Positions 60,469 through 64,000 of a stretch of 64,000 nucleotides of DNA are shown here, piece by piece. The DNA comes from Trema orientale (lineage: Eukaryota; Streptophyta; Magnoliopsida; Rosales; Cannabaceae), in contig JXTC01000029.1 of assembly GCA_002914845.1 (NCBI GenBank), positions 932,591 to 996,590 on the forward strand. The letters run 5' to 3'. The notes under the pieces were generated by a model. That model made no database searches and was not told the DNA's origin. It saw nothing but the letters and a program-made list of their open reading frames with translations. Each line of letters starts with the position of its first letter. The stretch's first letter is position 1. A program made the position numbers and the translations under genes.

Positions 60469-62149
60469 TGAAAATTCTCTCAAGTAAGCCCAACTAAAAT
60501 TTTATTATTTAGTCCCTCATTTCAAAATCCTTTCATATGAATCAAATTTCAAAATTTAAAAATTGCCCACTATTTTAAATTCGAAAATTGGTGTAATGAC
60601 CGCTTTGCCCCTTCAATTTTCTGGGTTATTACATTACCAAACATGGGAGATGATTTTGGTCTCATCTCCTTTGTCTCATATACCAAACACTACAATAAGA
60701 ATTTGTGTTTTCTTTCCAATTCTCTCATATTTTTTCTTATCGTTTCCCTCTTAATAGTATTAGCCTAAAGGCTAAAAGCAAACTCTTAACGTATGGTAGT
60801 CTTTGGTTAATTGTTATTTGGCAGCAGTAGTATTACTACGTTTTCCTCTATAAAGGTTAGCTAAGTAATCAATATCATTTAGTATATATGGCTCGTTCTC
60901 TTTCAATAAAATCTATCAAAGAAGCTGCACAAAAAATTTGATAATTGATTTGAAGTTGAACTTCTTCTGAGGCCGGCCCATTGTACATATATCTGCATAT
61001 CTGTGGGATATGAGATATTTTAACAAAACTACTGCTCTAAATTAATTTTTTTCGTAGTTTTTCCTTTATTGCTATAGCTAGAGTATTAGCTCTAAAATGA
61101 TTCTGGCTTGAGTTTGACAAGTTGTTGTCTTCTATTTTTGGAAGGGTAGTTGATTTTTGAAGCTACTGTCTTTCAGAAAACACTTTTTTTCTGATCCCAC
61201 GCACTTACGTACAGCTGCCTGATTGACGTTTGTTCAAAAAAGAGGGAGAAAAAGGAGACTTAAACATATTGTCGAAATCAAATAAGATTGCCATTTTGGA
61301 CCCCCCTGTCAACACAAATAACAGCTTTTGTCTTTTGCCAAGTAGTCTCTCTCTGATCGAGCAGCGAATTACATTACAGTAGTTCACAGTACAACAAAGC
61401 TCGCCTATCACTTATATCTGACTACTTGCAAGTTTTAAAGTATTGATAACAATACTTGAGATAGTAATTATCCACTAATAATGATAGCTATTTACAGTAT
61501 ATATCTAAATAAATCACTTTCCAAACATTACTTCTACTGGTCGTGGCTTTTATGCATGTCTGGATCAGGTCCCAATATATATCACAATAACAATAATGCT
61601 TTTGGCACTAGTTCCGAAAGGCAAACATGACACGAGGATAACACGTAATGTTTTGATTGCATGTCGTTTTTTCTTTGCCTCGACATTCTTCCCATCATGG
61701 ACATATATATATATGGACCATATATAATTGATACCAAAAGCTAATATTTGGAGCTTGAGACGTACGTGCTCCTTAAATTATTTGAGGAGATTTGTGGTGT
61801 GTATTGTAATTTCATAACTTTTCCATAGCAGCACCATATTCCCTCGTTCAATCATGTTAGGAAAAAGTTATACGGTAAGATCGAGTGACAAGCTAAGAAT
61901 ATGGTTTCTTTTATCTTCTCTTTTCCGCCCCTTCTCTTTTGCTTTTGATCCATGTTTTCCCTTTTCTTGTAACAACTATTTGTTTGCACTTGCTTAAGGC
62001 AAAGTAAAGCATACCATTTGGGACAAGCAAGGCGCTGAGAGTAGTTCTTTTCCTCCCTTTAAACGTTAGTTTGATGAGATATGAAATTAGATATTATTTT
62101 TATTTTTTATTGGGATATGGATAGCATATTGGTTAAATGAACCCAATAT
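60469..62149. other. Intergenic sequence without a supported gene
   Basis: Base composition is less skewed between 60780 and 61900, but no open frame with recognisable content or splice structure was found. It may hold a regulatory region or exons of a gene I cannot recognise. Confidence 0.4.
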
Positions 62150-63110
62150 ATGAGTCATAGTAGCAATATTTATTAAATGTGTGAAACCTTAATTATAACT
62201 AGTCGTTATTTCATATTTTGCACAGGTTGGTATTAATATTGTGAAATTATATTTGAAGTTATGTGTTAATTACTACAATATTTTTTATTCCTAAGTTATT
62301 GATGATATTTAAGTTGGACAAATATATACATTGATAAATGATATAAGAAGTTGTGTAAAAAAATCATGTACTTTTGAATTTTTAGAATAATGCTTACTAT
62401 ATGAGATTGTTGGTACTTATAAATTTTATATCAAACGTCTAAATGCGATCTGATTAAATGTCTAAATACGATCTGGTTAAATTTAATGTTAAACTTACAT
62501 ATGAGTGTTTTAATACATATCAAAAGTAAATTGCAAGCAATATATAGAACTGCTAAAGGAAATCAAAAGCAATAAAACCTTAAAAATATAGAGGCGACTA
62601 TAGTAAGGGCGCCCCTACGTAAGGCCCCTGTTTATACACCGTTTGATGGGAATCTGTGGGAAATCTGTTTATACACAGATTCCCATCAAACGGTGTATAA
62701 ACAGCGCCTTACGTATGGACGCCCCTACTATAGACGCGCCCTAAAAATATACATGTTTTAAAATTTTAAAATGGTGACAATTAGGATATATGAATGTTCA
62801 TATATATATATATATATACACACACACATATATAGATAGTAATGATCGACTTTAATTATAATAAATTAGAATTAGAAGTACTATTTGTTCTTTTACTGTT
62901 GAATAATACATCTAATCTAATTTGTAGATTCGATTCAATAGATTACAAAGAATGTATTATCTCTAATTTTAAAAGTAAATGTATTAATATAAGGATAATT
63001 ATTTGGAAATTTGAAAAAAAAAACTTAAACATAATAATTTGTTTTATTTACATCGAAGTGAAAAGTCATGGTTATAGATTCAATGTATTACAATAAATAT
63101 AAATATTAAA
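62150..63110 (+). repeat. Old dispersed repeat, copy B
   Basis: It aligns with copy A (9850-9906 joined to 19637-20275). It runs through ACTAGTCGTTATTTCATATTTTGCACAGG without any Mutator insertion and carries a MITE at 62590-62741 that copy A lacks. About 88% identity was estimated by eye over the best 150 bases. Confidence 0.75.
62590..62741 (+). mobile_element. Palindromic Mutator-type MITE, copy 4
   Basis: A shorter (152-bp) member whose halves pair almost completely (CACCGTTTGATGGGAATCTG against CAGATTCCCATCAAACGGTG). It is flanked by a perfect 9-bp duplication, TAAAAATAT (62581-62589 and 62742-62750). The empty target is preserved in copy A of the old repeat near 20040. Confidence 0.92.
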
Positions 63111-63276
63111 GTTTTATGTTTATAATTTAATATTAATTATATTTATTTGTATATAATACCGGAGTATTGCGCATGCAATATGCAATTAACTGTCATTATA
63201 GATTGATCTTATGTACCACTACCAACCAGAACAATGAGGAATAATAATATATATAAGATCGATAATTGCTTTCACT

Positions 63277-63311
<35 letters not shown>

Positions 63312-63312
63312 T

Positions 63313-64000
63313 CACTGCAATAAAAATGTGAATTAGTAACATTTGATTTAGTGCCATTAACTCTAAAAATGTCACAATAATAATATTTTGTGACATTTGC
63401 TGAAAAATGTCATTAATTTACAAGGATATTATGATCTTTGAAAAATATATTTTAAAAATTAGATTTAATAACGTTTTAAAAATGTCACTAAAGTTTGCCT
63501 TTAGTGTGTTTCAAATGTCAATAACATTTTACTTTAGAAGTATTCTAAAAATGCGATTAAAGTTAGAGTTTAGTAGGATTTGAAAATCAATTAAATTTTT
63601 AGACTTAGTGACATTTAAAAATGCCATTTATTCATCTCCAAATTATTGATAGTTTTAAGAAGAAATATATCAAAATGAAAAAAGTATAAGTTTAGACATA
63701 AAAATACTAAGAAAAAATACATATAAAAGAGGAGTATGAGTACTCCCTATGTTTCTCTCTTTTTTATTAATTTGTTTATTTAGTATTTACCATCATATTA
63801 TGTTTCAAAAAAATAAAATGCGCCATCATCCTCAATTTAGCTAAAGACAAATACATGTTTTTTTCTCAAAGAAGTTAAATGACAAAAGAATTCATGTAAA
63901 AAAATAAAGAAACCATTTTAGGAAAATTTCATCCATACTAATTATAAAATAGTTATATAAGTAGAAGGGATCACCTATACTAAACTCTTTGAAGAATACT
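63313..64000 (+). mobile_element. Probable CACTA (En/Spm) transposon terminus, continuing past the window
   Basis: It starts CACTGCAATAAAAATG, close to the CACTACAAGAAAA ends common in plant CACTA elements. Over the next 300 bases, subterminal words built on AAATGTCACTAAAG and its complement TTAGTGACATTT recur in both orientations (about 63367, 63388, 63404, 63476, 63510, 63605). The other end is not in the window. Confidence 0.5.

Overview
This is a stretch of plant nuclear DNA, almost certainly from a eudicot. It is AT-rich, has intron-split genes with GT-AG junctions, and carries plant-only gene families: a HAESA-type receptor kinase, an SND2/SND3-type NAC factor and an HD-Zip I factor. 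Plant transposon types (Mutator-like, PIF/Harbinger-like, CACTA-like, Copia and probable Gypsy LTRs) fill most of the rest. One run of 223 N and four single N show that it is scaffolded assembly sequence.

Four protein-coding genes look intact. (1) 30081-33182 (+) is an HSL1-like leucine-rich-repeat receptor kinase, two exons, 995 aa. (2) 40962-42544 (+) is a NAC factor of the SND2/SND3 group, three exons, 287 aa. (3) 44424-44969 (+) is a small HD-Zip I factor, 181 aa. (4) 47532-48236 (-) is a METTL21-type methyltransferase, 234 aa. They lie in the central 18 kb and are transcribed separately; nothing in the sequence ties them into one pathway.

Left part (1-9.9 kb): decayed LTR pieces, a Mutator-type terminal repeat next to a broken transposon first exon, and a 1.2-kb inverted-repeat element. 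At 9.9-19.6 kb is a readable three-layer nest. A defective Mutator-like element (9916-19636, target duplication TATTTTGTG) sits inside an older repeat, and a broken Copia retrotransposon (11973-19086, target duplication ATAAA) sits inside the Mutator element. A second copy of the oldest repeat, at about 62.15-63.1 kb, lacks the Mutator element but holds a small palindromic MITE, so each copy serves as the empty site for the other's insertion.

Middle (19.6-30 kb): AT-rich repeats, a 0.95-kb foldback and a PIF-like element with a MITE inside it. Two more copies of that MITE lie in the 800 bp upstream of the receptor kinase. Between the kinase and the NAC gene are a Copia-like LTR with an internal minisatellite and further MITEs.

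Right part (48.4-64 kb): a 5-kb composite bounded by about 310-bp inverted repeats. It contains oppositely oriented arrays of a degenerate minisatellite (recurring words TTTCCTGTGATTTACTTA and TTTCCAGGAAACC) and a nested 291-bp MITE. A shorter relative lies at 59.4-60.5 kb. Between them are a tRNA-like (SINE) head, pieces of a Copia-like LTR in both orientations and a Gypsy-like LTR. The window ends in what looks like a CACTA transposon terminus starting at 63313.

No rRNA gene, functional tRNA gene or CRISPR array was seen. The best candidates for a closer look are the dated nest with its reciprocal empty sites, the 9-bp-duplication MITE family placed beside the kinase gene, and the inverted minisatellite composite.
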